Positions 7,997 to 16,338 of a DNA stretch of 64,000 nt are shown here, piece by piece; the stretch's first letter is position 1; each line of letters begins with the position of its first letter. This DNA is from an uncultured Dorea sp. (GTDB lineage Bacteria; Bacillota; Clostridia; Lachnospirales; Lachnospiraceae). Location: positions 78,993 through 142,992 of the forward strand of contig CAJUMF010000005.1 in assembly GCA_910586965.1 (NCBI GenBank), read 5' to 3'. The notes under the pieces were generated by a model. The model was not told the DNA's origin. It made no database searches and saw nothing but the letters and a program-made list of their open reading frames with translations. A program made the translations under genes and the position numbers.

Positions 7997-8932
7997 TTAT
8001 TTGTGCATCATGGAGAGGAATTCTTCCATAACTCTTGTCTTATATTTGTGGTTTTTATAATAAAAGTATACTTCGCGTTTTGCGGATTCGCCGGCAAGTT
8101 TATAGTAGACGAGATTCTCGAAAGAGGGAAGCTGGCTTACTAAAATATCACTGATAAATGTAGCGCCAAGCTGGGTAGAAGCAGCCATGTAAGAGGTAGA
8201 CTGCTGATTGAACTCCAGAATAATATTCGGGTGGAATCCGGCTTCGCGGCATAGCTTATCGCCCCGCAGACGAGTGTCGTTTCCGGGGGCAAGCATGATA
8301 AAAGGCAGCTTAGAGAACTTATATAGAGGCACAGCAGGAGAAGAATCGTTAAGATAGCTTTTATTTTTAATGTCATTGTAGGAAAGTTGGTAATCTGTGA
8401 GCCGGTCATGGACGGAAAAATGCTTTGGCACCGCTAACAGAATATTTTCTGTACAGTATAGCTCTTTATTGTACATAATGTTATCATAGCGGTAATTATC
8501 TACAACAAAGTCCAGATAATTATTGCTCAGCATGGATTCTAACTGCGTAGTGTTTCCCTCGGTAATGCGGATGCGGATATCCGGAAAGCGCTGCTGAAAT
8601 TGTGTGATAAGCTGCGGCATAACGTAAGCGGCAAATAAGTTGCTGGCGCCGACAGACAGATGGCCGGTTTTCAAAGTCGTCAGATTGTTGATATGGTTTT
8701 CCACACGCTGTTCGATCTCAAAAATTTCTTTGGCAGCTTCTATGTATATTTCTCCGATTTCGGTAAGTTTTAAAGGACTTGTGCTCCTGTCAAATAAAGG
8801 TACTCCGATTTGCTCTTCTATTTTTTTGACACGTGCACTTAAAGAGGGCTGACTGATATAGAGATTTTGTGCAGCTTTTGAAAAACTTTTCTCTTTATAT
8901 ACTTCGTATATGTATTTTTTTCCTGTAAACAT
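7997..8932 (-). CDS. LysR family transcriptional regulator
   Basis: The 311-residue protein has an N-terminal winged helix (about residues 1-60) with the LysR phrase FSKAAQNLYISQPSLSARVKKIEEQIGVPLFDR. The effector-binding domain follows, with a family-like LSVGASNLFAAYVMPQLITQF at about 95-115. It is divergently transcribed from the aminotransferase gene at 9062, the usual layout in which a LysR protein controls its neighbour. The effector is unknown. Confidence 0.9.
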   Translation of the reverse strand: MFTGKKYIYEVYKEKSFSKAAQNLYISQPSLSARVKKIEEQIGVPLFDRSTSPLKLTEIGEIYIEAAKEIFEIEQRVENHINNLTTLKTGHLSVGASNLFAAYVMPQLITQFQQRFPDIRIRITEGNTTQLESMLSNNYLDFVVDNYRYDNIMYNKELYCTENILLAVPKHFSVHDRLTDYQLSYNDIKNKSYLNDSSPAVPLYKFSKLPFIMLAPGNDTRLRGDKLCREAGFHPNIILEFNQQSTSYMAASTQLGATFISDILVSQLPSFENLVYYKLAGESAKREVYFYYKNHKYKTRVMEEFLSMMHK

Positions 8933-9061
8933 ACGGAACTCCTTATAGATAAAATAATATAATTAATATATGATTATAGGTATTTGAGTATATTATAACA
9001 TGGGAGTATGATATAGGCAAAGAAAACAAAACAAAAACTTGCTGAAAGGTAGGAAAAAGAT
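8933..9061. promoter_or_regulatory. Divergent lysR/aminotransferase control region
   Basis: This 129-base intergenic region is AT-rich, with overlapping dyads such as TATAATTAATATATGATTATA. It must hold both promoters and the LysR binding site. Individual boxes cannot be placed with confidence. Confidence 0.45.
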
Positions 9062-10279
9062 ATGGGAAAGATATTAAGAGCTAAAAGAATGGAAAATGTG
9101 CATTCAGATATCAGAGGGCCGCTTTTTATGGAAGCATTAAAGTTGCAGGAGCAGGGAGCTCATGTGTTGAAGCTCAATACGGGAAATCCGGCGGCATTTG
9201 GATTCGGCCTTCCTAAGAGCATTGAAGATGCTTTGGCAAACCATATAGATAAAGGTGTGGGATACTGTGATTTTAAAGGTATGCCGGCGGCCAGAACAGC
9301 AATCTGTGAGTATGAAAAGAGTAAAGGAATAAAAGGGATTACTCCGGATGATGTATTTATTGGTAATGGTGTGAGCGAGGTGGTTTCATTTGCATTGTTC
9401 CCGCTTCTTAATGATGGGGATGAGGTTCTTGTTCCGTCACCCAGCTATTCTCTGTGGGGAAATTCGGTCTATTTGGCAGGGGGAAAGCCAGTGTTTTATA
9501 CTTGTGATGAGAAAGCAGATTGGAATCCTGACATCAAAGATATCCGCTCCAAAATCACACCAAAAACAAAAGCTATGGTGATCATCAACCCCAATAATCC
9601 TACCGGAATGCTTTATTCAGAAGATGTGCTGAGGGAGCTTGTCAAAGTGGCGAGAGAGGCGAAGATTCTTTTGTTTGTAGATGAAATCTATGACCGCTTA
9701 GTGATGGATGGTTTGAAGCATGTGTCTTTGGCATCTTTAGCAGATGATATTCCGGTCATTACGTTGAATGGCCTTTCGAAATCTCATTGTCTTTGCGGTT
9801 ACCGCTGCGGGTGGATGGTGATCAGCGGTCCGAAGGAATTGACAGAGGATTATAAGCAGGGGATTATCCAGTTGACTTCCATGAGACTTTGTGCAAATAC
9901 CCTTGCACAGATTGTAATTCCGGCGGCTCTTGAAGATATGGAAACACCGGCTTCTATGATACGCCCGGGAGGAAGAATCTATGAGCAGAGGCAGGCTGCA
10001 GTATCTGAACTAAAGAAGATAGACGGGATTTCTTTTGTGGAAAATAACAGTGCATTCTACATCTTCCCGAAATTGGATGTGAAGAAGTTTAATATTACGA
10101 ATGATAAAAAGTTTGCACATGATCTGCTCCATGCTGAGAATATACTGGTAGTGCCCGGAAGCGGATTTGACTGGGACGAGCCGGATCATTTCCGGATTGT
10201 AATGCTGCCGGAGGCAGAGGTGCTTCGGGATGCAGTAAAGCGTATAGGAAGATTTCTTGATGGTTATAAGCAAAAATAG
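9062..10279 (+). CDS. Class I/II PLP-dependent aminotransferase, AlaA/AlaT-like
   Basis: This 405-residue enzyme belongs to fold-type I aminotransferases and is most like the alanine (AlaA/AlaT) branch. The substrate-binding start LNTGNPAAFGFGLP, the cofactor phrase NPNNPTG, the VDEIYDRL stretch and the PLP lysine in NGLSKSH (Lys240) are all visible, as is the late arginine region DHFRIVMLPE. It would interconvert pyruvate/alanine or a related pair. It is divergent from a LysR gene. The rplJ promoter begins at the last base of its stop codon region. Confidence 0.87.
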   Translation: MGKILRAKRMENVHSDIRGPLFMEALKLQEQGAHVLKLNTGNPAAFGFGLPKSIEDALANHIDKGVGYCDFKGMPAARTAICEYEKSKGIKGITPDDVFIGNGVSEVVSFALFPLLNDGDEVLVPSPSYSLWGNSVYLAGGKPVFYTCDEKADWNPDIKDIRSKITPKTKAMVIINPNNPTGMLYSEDVLRELVKVAREAKILLFVDEIYDRLVMDGLKHVSLASLADDIPVITLNGLSKSHCLCGYRCGWMVISGPKELTEDYKQGIIQLTSMRLCANTLAQIVIPAALEDMETPASMIRPGGRIYEQRQAAVSELKKIDGISFVENNSAFYIFPKLDVKKFNITNDKKFAHDLLHAENILVVPGSGFDWDEPDHFRIVMLPEAEVLRDAVKRIGRFLDGYKQK

Positions 10280-10308
10280 TTGACATATTACAGTTTGTGT
10301 GATATTTT
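10280..10308 (+). promoter_or_regulatory. Promoter of the rplJL unit
   Basis: TTGACA (10280-10285) is followed after 17 bases by TATTTT (10303-10308). It starts directly after the aminotransferase stop codon, so rplJL has its own promoter although rplA is upstream. Confidence 0.65.
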
Positions 10309-10317
10309 TATTTAGTA

Positions 10318-10432
10318 ACTGCCGAAGACAGTAGGTGCTGCAAAGCGTAAGGATTAAAACGCCTACCGAGGAAGAGTTAAATTCAGATATGGATTTATAC
10401 CTCTGCGTCTTTAAGGTGCAGAGGTTTTTTGG
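10318..10432 (+). promoter_or_regulatory. Ribosomal protein L10 leader with attenuator
   Basis: The leader holds the conserved L10 leader pieces GCCGAAGACAGTAGGTG and, further on, CGCCTACCGAGG, which pair to form the L10(L12)4-binding domain. It ends in an intrinsic terminator: CCTCTGC (10400-10406) with GCAGAGG (10418-10424) and six T. Excess L10 complex is expected to favour termination and lower rplJL expression. Confidence 0.85.
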
Positions 10433-10469
10433 CAGCATACCGAAAATAATATAAGGAGGTGCACCATTC

Positions 10470-11042
10470 GTGGCAAAAGTTGAATTAAAACAGCCTATCG
10501 TACAGGCCATTGCAGATGATGTAAAGGACGCAGCGAGCGTTGTACTTGTTGACTACCGCGGACTTACTGTTGCGCAGGATACCGCGCTTCGTAAGCAGTT
10601 AAGGGAAGCAGGCATCACATACAAGGTTTGTAAGAACACTATGATGAAGAGAGCTTTTGAAGGAACCGAGTTCGCAGCTTTAGATGAGCACTTGGAAGGA
10701 CCGAGCGCATTGGCGATTTCTAAGGATGACGCGACAGCTCCGGCAAGAATTCTTGCTAAGTTCGCAAAGGAAGCAAAGGCTCTTGAGATTAAAGCTGGTG
10801 TCGTTGAAGGCGAAGCTTATGATGCAAAGGGAATGCAGGCATTGGCAAGTATTCCGTCAAGAGAAGAACTTCTCTCCAAATTGCTTGGAAGCTTACAGTC
10901 ACCGATTACCAATCTTGCCCGTGTTCTCAATCAGATTGCAGAGCAGGGCGGCGCAGAAGCCTGCGAGGGAGCGAAGTCAGAAGAGGCAGTGGCTCCGGCT
11001 GAAGAGACAGCAGAGACAGCAGAAGCTCCGGCCGCGGAGTAG
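10470..11042 (+). CDS. rplJ: 50S ribosomal protein L10
   Basis: L10 anchors the L7/L12 dimers at the stalk. The start is a GTG after AAGGAGGTGCACC. The protein has the family stretches VVLVDYRGLTVAQDTALRKQLR and KNTMMKRAFEG, and a long C-terminal helix for L7/L12 binding. The last 25 residues are rich in Glu and Ala. The total of 190 residues is slightly longer than the usual 165-175 because of this acidic tail. Confidence 0.96.
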   Translation: MAKVELKQPIVQAIADDVKDAASVVLVDYRGLTVAQDTALRKQLREAGITYKVCKNTMMKRAFEGTEFAALDEHLEGPSALAISKDDATAPARILAKFAKEAKALEIKAGVVEGEAYDAKGMQALASIPSREELLSKLLGSLQSPITNLARVLNQIAEQGGAEACEGAKSEEAVAPAEETAETAEAPAAE

Positions 11043-11101
11043 GACACTTGATCGTGTACGAATCAATTGGAATGAATTATATTTTATAGGAGGATAATAA
11101 A

Positions 11102-11476
11102 ATGGCAAAATTAACAACGGCTGAATTTATTGATGCTATCAAAGAGTTATCAGTATTAGAGTTGAATGAATTAGTAAAAGCATGTGAAGAAGAGTTTGGT
11201 GTATCCGCAGCAGCAGGTGTAGTAGTTGCAGCAGCAGGCGGAGAGGCAGCAGCAGAGGAAGAGCAGACAGAGTTCAATGTAGAGCTTGTATCTGCAGGTG
11301 CTTCCAAGGTTAAGGTTATCAAGGTTGTTCGTGAGATTACAGGTCTTGGACTGAAAGAGGCTAAGGCAGTAGTTGATGAAGCTCCGAAGGTAGTAAAAGA
11401 AGGCGTTTCCAAGGAAGAGGCTGAGGAGATCAAGGCGAAACTTGAGGCTGAAGGTGCAGAGGTTAACCTTAAATAA
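11102..11476 (+). CDS. rplL: 50S ribosomal protein L7/L12
   Basis: The 124-residue acidic stalk protein that recruits translation factors. An N-terminal dimerisation domain is followed by an Ala/Glu-rich hinge (about residues 37-55) and the C-terminal factor-binding domain with KVIKVVREITGLGLKEAKA. The SD GGAGG is 7 bases upstream. In most Firmicutes rpoB comes next; here a terminator and then the Ter island follow. Confidence 0.97.
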   Translation: MAKLTTAEFIDAIKELSVLELNELVKACEEEFGVSAAAGVVVAAAGGEAAAEEEQTEFNVELVSAGASKVKVIKVVREITGLGLKEAKAVVDEAPKVVKEGVSKEEAEEIKAKLEAEGAEVNLK

Positions 11477-11494
11477 TTTTATACGGTATGATGA

Positions 11495-11525
11495 GAGCTG
11501 CTTCGTAATAGAGGCAGCTCTTTTT
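11495..11525 (+). terminator. Terminator after rplL
   Basis: GAGCTGC (11495-11501) pairs with GCAGCTC (11514-11520), followed by five T. It closes the rplJL transcript before the inserted Ter island. Confidence 0.85.
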
Positions 11526-11560
11526 GCAGATTAGAAAATAACAACATTTGAAGGAGACAT

Positions 11561-12664
11561 ATGATTATGTATTCGGAAAACGATTTGGTCACCGTCGGAA
11601 AGAGGGAAAATAATAAGAAACGAAATTACCTTGTGGTAAACCCGTTGCAGGGAAAGCACATCCCGGTGCGTCCGGGCCGGGCTTTCCGGCTGTTTGATGC
11701 GCTGGCGGACAGGATACGGGCAGAGTACGGGGAGGAGAGGCTGCTGCTGATTGGATTTGCGGAGACGGCGACAGCCATAGGTGCAGAGGCGGCGGTACGG
11801 CTGGGAGCGCGGTACATCCAGACTACGAGGGAGGAGATTCCGGGCGTTTCGTATCTGTTCTTTTCCGAGAGCCACAGCCATGCCACGGAGCAAAAGCTTG
11901 TGAAAGACGATATAGACAGAGTGATAGGTGAGATTGACCGTGTGGTCTTTATCGAGGATGAGGTCACGACGGGCAACACGATTCTGAATATCGTAAATGT
12001 GCTGGAGGAGCTGTATGGAAAAAGCCTGAAGTTTGCGGTTGCATCGCTCCTTAACGGCATGGAAAAGGAGCACCTTGAGATTTATGAGAAAAGGGGAATC
12101 CACACGCTCTGTATACTTAAGACGGCGCATGAAAAGTACGCGGCTCTTGCCGAGAGGCCGCAGGCACCCGGGATTTACGAAGAATGCGGTTTTTCGGACT
12201 GCCCTTCTGTGAGGGAAGTGGAAATCAGCGGGAAAATGGATGCCAGGAGGCTTGTCCATGGGTTGGATTACGGGAAGGCGTGTGAATTCTTGTGGAGTGA
12301 GATAGAGACGGCCTTTGGATTTGAGGCGGGCGAGAGAGTGCTGGTGGCAGGAACGGAGGAGTTTATGTACCCGGCGCTGTTTGCGGCAAAGCGTATGGAG
12401 GAGAAGGGGGTTCTGGCGTGGAGCCATTCCACGACCCGGAGCCCGATTATGGTGTTTGAGGATGAAAGTTATCCTTTGAAGACGAGATATAAGCTTAAGA
12501 GCCTGTACGATAAGGACAGGACGACGTATCTTTACAATATCGAAAGCTATGACAGAGTATTTATCATTACGGATGCCGCGGGCGGGGAGGAAGAAGGGAA
12601 AAACTCCCTGGTGAATGCCATAGCCCGGAAAAATGACGATATAAACTTGATCAGGTGGTGTTAA
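11561..12664 (+). CDS. Ter-cluster phosphoribosyltransferase with TRSP domain
   Basis: The N-terminal part has a PRPP-binding loop VVFIEDEVTTGNT (about residues 128-140), the mark of type I phosphoribosyltransferases. The C-terminal part carries the TRSP motif (near 290) of the domain named after it. This architecture is known from Ter-dependent stress clusters, where it is proposed to help make a nucleoside-like metabolite (Anantharaman, Iyer and Aravind). The next gene starts one base after the stop codon. A second in-frame ATG lies at 11567. The reaction itself is inferred, not shown. Confidence 0.85.
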   Translation: MIMYSENDLVTVGKRENNKKRNYLVVNPLQGKHIPVRPGRAFRLFDALADRIRAEYGEERLLLIGFAETATAIGAEAAVRLGARYIQTTREEIPGVSYLFFSESHSHATEQKLVKDDIDRVIGEIDRVVFIEDEVTTGNTILNIVNVLEELYGKSLKFAVASLLNGMEKEHLEIYEKRGIHTLCILKTAHEKYAALAERPQAPGIYEECGFSDCPSVREVEISGKMDARRLVHGLDYGKACEFLWSEIETAFGFEAGERVLVAGTEEFMYPALFAAKRMEEKGVLAWSHSTTRSPIMVFEDESYPLKTRYKLKSLYDKDRTTYLYNIESYDRVFIITDAAGGEEEGKNSLVNAIARKNDDINLIRWC

Positions 12665-12665
12665 G

Positions 12666-13715
12666 GTGAGAAGTTCGTATAAGGAAGATGACGTGACCCT
12701 TCTTTTGAAGGATATCACGGGGCTTGTAAAGCCCCAGCCTGCGAAGGAGAGGGAGAGGCTTATCCAGTCCGGGAAGCATTACAGCGAGATGCTGCCGGAA
12801 GAGTACGTTCCGACAAAGGAATATATGGAGGCATATAAGGAGGCTTTGCGGGTGTATGCGGGCGCTACTGCCCAAGCAGTGGGAAAACTTGCAGATAAGG
12901 TGATAGATGCCAGGGGAAGGGATGTAGTGCTTGTATCTCTTGCCCGGGCGGGAATCCCGGTCGGCATACTGCTGAAGAGATATATAAAGTTCAAATATCA
13001 TGCGGATGTCTGCCATTATTCCATCTCTATCATAAGGGGAAGGGGGATTGATGGCAATGCGATGAAGTATCTGCTGAAAAACCATGCGCCGGAAAGGCTC
13101 CTTTTTGTGGACGGATGGATTGGAAAAGGGGCGATTTTAAATGAGCTTAAGAAAGATGCGGCTGCATATGAGGGGGTGTCTCCGGAGATAGCTGTCCTGG
13201 CGGACCCGGCGGGGGTGACGGAGCTTTGCGGGACCCATGAGGATATCCTGATTCCCAGCTCCTGCTTAAACTGTACGGTCTCTGGGCTTGTCAGCAGGAC
13301 GTTTCTCAGGGATGACATCATAGGAGAAGAGGATTTTCACGGGGCGGCGTTTTACGGGGAGCTTTTGGAGGCGGATTTATCTTATGAATTTATAGAGGCG
13401 ATTGAAAGGGAGTTTACGTTTGTCTCAGAGGTTCGGGATGTGCGGGTGGAAGGCTCAGGAATCGACGAGGTGCGGGAAATCGCGGAAAAGTTCGGCATTG
13501 CGGACATTAATTTTATCAAGCCGGGCATCGGCGAGGCGACCCGGGTCCTGCTCCGGCGGGTGCCGTGGAAGGTGCTTATCGATGAAAGGCATAAGGGGAA
13601 GAGGGAGCTTGAGCATCTTGTGAGGCTTGCAGAAGAGAAAAACGTGCCGATAGAGTATTATCCGTTGCGGCACTATAAATGCTGCGGGATTATAAAGAAA
13701 TTGGCGGATGCATAA
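12666..13715 (+). CDS. StiP-type cysteine protease-like protein with PELOTA domain
   Basis: The first two thirds match the StiP family found only with Ter genes: VSLARAGIPVGILLKRY, HYSISIIRGRG, a DPAG stretch and SSCLNCTVSGLVSRT near residue 198, where the cysteine may be catalytic. The last 90 residues look like the PELOTA RNA-binding fold. Start is a GTG behind AGGTGGT, one base after the preceding stop. With the upstream phosphoribosyltransferase it forms the core of the proposed Ter metabolite module. The peptidase role is predicted, and no substrate is known. Confidence 0.83.
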   Translation: MRSSYKEDDVTLLLKDITGLVKPQPAKERERLIQSGKHYSEMLPEEYVPTKEYMEAYKEALRVYAGATAQAVGKLADKVIDARGRDVVLVSLARAGIPVGILLKRYIKFKYHADVCHYSISIIRGRGIDGNAMKYLLKNHAPERLLFVDGWIGKGAILNELKKDAAAYEGVSPEIAVLADPAGVTELCGTHEDILIPSSCLNCTVSGLVSRTFLRDDIIGEEDFHGAAFYGELLEADLSYEFIEAIEREFTFVSEVRDVRVEGSGIDEVREIAEKFGIADINFIKPGIGEATRVLLRRVPWKVLIDERHKGKRELEHLVRLAEEKNVPIEYYPLRHYKCCGIIKKLADA

Positions 13716-13732
13716 AATATAGAAATCATAAA

Positions 13733-13762
13733 GGGGCATGGAGGAATCCATGCCCCTCTTTT
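13733..13762. terminator. Terminator between StiP gene and convergent lyase gene
   Basis: GGGGCATGGA (13733-13742) pairs perfectly with TCCATGCCCC (13747-13756) around a GGAA loop. A T-rich tail follows on the + strand. The convergent lyase gene ends at 13770. Confidence 0.88.
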
Positions 13763-13769
13763 TCTGGAT

Positions 13770-14756
13770 TTATGGTATGATACCGTAACACTCTGCCAGA
13801 AAGCGTGTCCTCTGCGCCCAGTTTATATGGGTCTTGTATTCATCCATCCTGTCGCCGGCGGCGCTCCCGGAGACATAGGAATCTTCTTTGATGTTCCAGT
13901 GGAGGATACGCAGGGCGTCTTTATAATTCTTCTCGGTTACTTTGTAGCCGTCGTTTACAGGCTGTATCTGGTTGGGGTGGATGATGGTCTTGCCGATGAA
14001 TCCGCACAGCCGGTCATCAGAAATTTCTTTCTTAAGCCCGTTTTCCCATTCCTTGCCGGAATAGTATTCCCACACAGGGCCGGAGACTACATACTCCGTT
14101 CCGTATACGGTAACGATGTCTGACAGGATATTTGCAATGGGCGTAATCTGATGGATGGATTCCGTCGGCTCCCGCCGGAACCCGAACAGATGGCACAAGT
14201 CATTTCCGCCCACCCGTATATTCAGCACGTTTGCCTCCACAGGAGCCAGCTTTTCCTTAAGGCCGTACAGCATATTATGGCGGGTGAGGAGGTTCGCGAC
14301 GGAGGAGCTTTCATAGATTGGCATCATGTATTTGGCGGGATTCGTGCCGCTGTTTATGTTTACAATCTGTTCGATATAGGTATCCGCGCAGTCCGGAGAG
14401 AATTTGGGGAGGATGTACCCTGTGATAATCTCATGGCTGTCGCCTAAGCGGCGGGCAAGGTCTTTAATCTGCCCGGGTCTTCGCACACGAATGAAGATTT
14501 TCGGCAGGTAAAATTCCGAGTCCTGAAGGGAGCGGTATATCTCGCCCACTGACACGATTAATTGCTCCTCGGCCTCTGCCACAAAATTGTCATTGACTGC
14601 ATCTTCAAGGCAGAGCGCCAGGGAGTAGTTCGTTCCGAATTTCTGTAATTTTATGGAGGACGCGATAGAAACCTTGTCTGCGGGGCAGTACAGGAGAGGC
14701 CCTACGCTGTAGTAGATGGCGCTGTTGTTCATAGTAGTCAGAAACTCCTTTATCAT
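13770..14756 (-). CDS. HpcH/CitE-like C-C bond lyase of the Ter cluster
   Basis: This 328-residue protein belongs to the HpcH/HpaI-citrate lyase beta superfamily, in the branch that travels with Ter genes. The TIM-barrel pattern is visible: LALCLEDAVND (acidic metal-binding pair), KIFIRVRRPGQI, then RVGGNDLCHLFG. It would cleave or form a C-C bond on a small keto or CoA-like substrate, in the metabolite pathway with the phosphoribosyltransferase. It is divergent from the fused protease gene at 14866, with an 88-109-base AT-rich promoter region between them. Confidence 0.82.
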   Translation of the reverse strand: MIKEFLTTMNNSAIYYSVGPLLYCPADKVSIASSIKLQKFGTNYSLALCLEDAVNDNFVAEAEEQLIVSVGEIYRSLQDSEFYLPKIFIRVRRPGQIKDLARRLGDSHEIITGYILPKFSPDCADTYIEQIVNINSGTNPAKYMMPIYESSSVANLLTRHNMLYGLKEKLAPVEANVLNIRVGGNDLCHLFGFRREPTESIHQITPIANILSDIVTVYGTEYVVSGPVWEYYSGKEWENGLKKEISDDRLCGFIGKTIIHPNQIQPVNDGYKVTEKNYKDALRILHWNIKEDSYVSGSAAGDRMDEYKTHINWAQRTRFLAECYGIIP

Positions 14757-14865
14757 AACATAATTGTCTTTAAATATATCACATCAAAGCGGGAATTGGT
14801 AGATATATTTTTCGTGTTGTGTTAAGATTTAGACAGGGTTTAAAATGTGCGGGCAGGTGGGCAGG

Positions 14866-16254
14866 ATGGAAAAAGTGATTACTTACAGGCACAATGTGAT
14901 GGGAATTCAATCACTGGATGCATTTTTAGGGATAAAGGGCGGCTGTCATATGGGGCGCAGGGATGTGTATTTTGTCAGGGCCATCGGCTGGAAACCGGGT
15001 GCGGCTTTGGCGGATGTGATTGCGGAGATTGACCGGCGGATGGAGCAGGAGATGGAAAGCAAGCGGCTGTTTTACTGGAGGGCAGGGCGTCTTGCCTTTA
15101 TGCCGCCGCAGGAGGATATGTGCTTTTACGAGGAGCAGTTTGCCGCGCTTAAGTCCGGAAGAGAGATGTATGTAAAAAGTTTAAAAGGGAATGCGGTGTT
15201 CGGCAATGCGCTGGCTTTTGCCTGCCGGGATGCGCTGGATAAATACAGGCTCATAAAGAAAAACGTGACGCAGTCCATGGAGAAAAACCTTGCGATAAAG
15301 CTTTTGTACTGGACGGACAGCGTTCTCGGCGGCATGCTGTCAGAGTGGAATGAGAGGAAGTGTTATAAGGTTCTGGCGGATAATGTGGTGAGGGAGCAGG
15401 AATATCTGTTTTACTATATGCTCACGATGATTGGGTGCGATGTCCTTCTCTTTCAGAGCCGGGAGGATATCCGGACGGCGGATGAGGTTAAGTGTCTGTC
15501 TCAGGAGCTTAAGCTGGGGGGATTCTGCGAGACGGCGTTCCCGGAGTACAGGCCTTATCACGGGAGAAAGCCTGTCTCAGGAGTAAAGCCGGCACCGGAA
15601 GGAAAGCCGGTGTCAAGGATACGGATAGAACAGGTGAGAAAACCGGAATCAAAACCAGAATCAAAGGCGGATGCCAGCCGGGAGAAAAGCTTTGAGGAGC
15701 TGGCTCTTTTGGCCTCATCCATTGTGATGATAGAGGTGCATGACCGCGGGGGAAAGCCTGCTGGGACAGGCTCCGGCGTTATGATCGGGAAAGATGGATT
15801 TATCCTTACCAACAACCATGTGACAAGGGGCGGCTACAGCTTTTCGGTGCGGATAGAGGAAGACAGCGCGGTTTACCGCACCAATGAGATCATCAAGTAC
15901 AATTCGGTCTTCGACCTGTCTGTTATCCGGATAGACAGAAGGCTTTCACCCCTGCCTGTATACAGGGGTGTGAAAAAACTGGCGAGGGGGCAGAAGGTAG
16001 TGGCAATCGGAAGTCCTCTCGGGCTTTTCAATTCTGTCTCGGACGGGATTATCTCGGGATTCCGGGAGATTGATTCTGTGGACATGATTCAGTTTACGGC
16101 GCCCATATCCCACGGGAGCTCCGGCGGTGCGGTGCTTAATATGCAGGGCGAGATTATCGGCATCAGCACGGCGGGATTTGACGGCGGGCAGAATATCAAC
16201 CTGGCGGTTGGCTATGAGACGATAAATCTGTTTGTCAGGGGGCTTACGGGCTGA
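14866..16254 (+). CDS. YceG-like module fused to a trypsin-like serine protease
   Basis: About 463 residues. The first 210 resemble one repeat of the YceG protein encoded next (compare YKVLADNV...MLTMIGCDVLLF with the YceG phrase ILYHGDIG...AGCDVVLL). A linker rich in Lys, Pro and Glu follows (about 220-265). The C-terminal part is a complete trypsin-like protease domain: His318 in LTNNHVT, Asp350 in FDLSVI and Ser419 in HGSSGGAV. There is no PDZ domain, signal peptide or membrane span, so it should act in the cytoplasm. The frame is open from 14845; the ATG at 14866 has a better SD (AGGTGG). Target proteins are unknown; Ter proteins are plausible. Confidence 0.8.
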   Translation: MEKVITYRHNVMGIQSLDAFLGIKGGCHMGRRDVYFVRAIGWKPGAALADVIAEIDRRMEQEMESKRLFYWRAGRLAFMPPQEDMCFYEEQFAALKSGREMYVKSLKGNAVFGNALAFACRDALDKYRLIKKNVTQSMEKNLAIKLLYWTDSVLGGMLSEWNERKCYKVLADNVVREQEYLFYYMLTMIGCDVLLFQSREDIRTADEVKCLSQELKLGGFCETAFPEYRPYHGRKPVSGVKPAPEGKPVSRIRIEQVRKPESKPESKADASREKSFEELALLASSIVMIEVHDRGGKPAGTGSGVMIGKDGFILTNNHVTRGGYSFSVRIEEDSAVYRTNEIIKYNSVFDLSVIRIDRRLSPLPVYRGVKKLARGQKVVAIGSPLGLFNSVSDGIISGFREIDSVDMIQFTAPISHGSSGGAVLNMQGEIIGISTAGFDGGQNINLAVGYETINLFVRGLTG

Positions 16255-16338
16255 AAGGTGTCCGGTACAGCTTGTAATATCAGTGCGCTTATGTTAAAAT
16301 CGAAGTCAGTGGGTTGTTTATGCGCCGGGAGAAATGAT

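Noticed and set aside
11531..12718. A 395-codon open frame on the minus strand opposite the phosphoribosyltransferase gene
   Set aside because: It has no family-like motifs, is rich in Arg, His and Pro as expected from an antisense frame of GC-rich codons, and lacks a good SD; the + strand gene has clear catalytic motifs.
13827..14447. Two + strand open frames over the C-C bond lyase gene
   Set aside because: Both lack ribosome binding sites and known motifs; the minus-strand lyase has clear family motifs.
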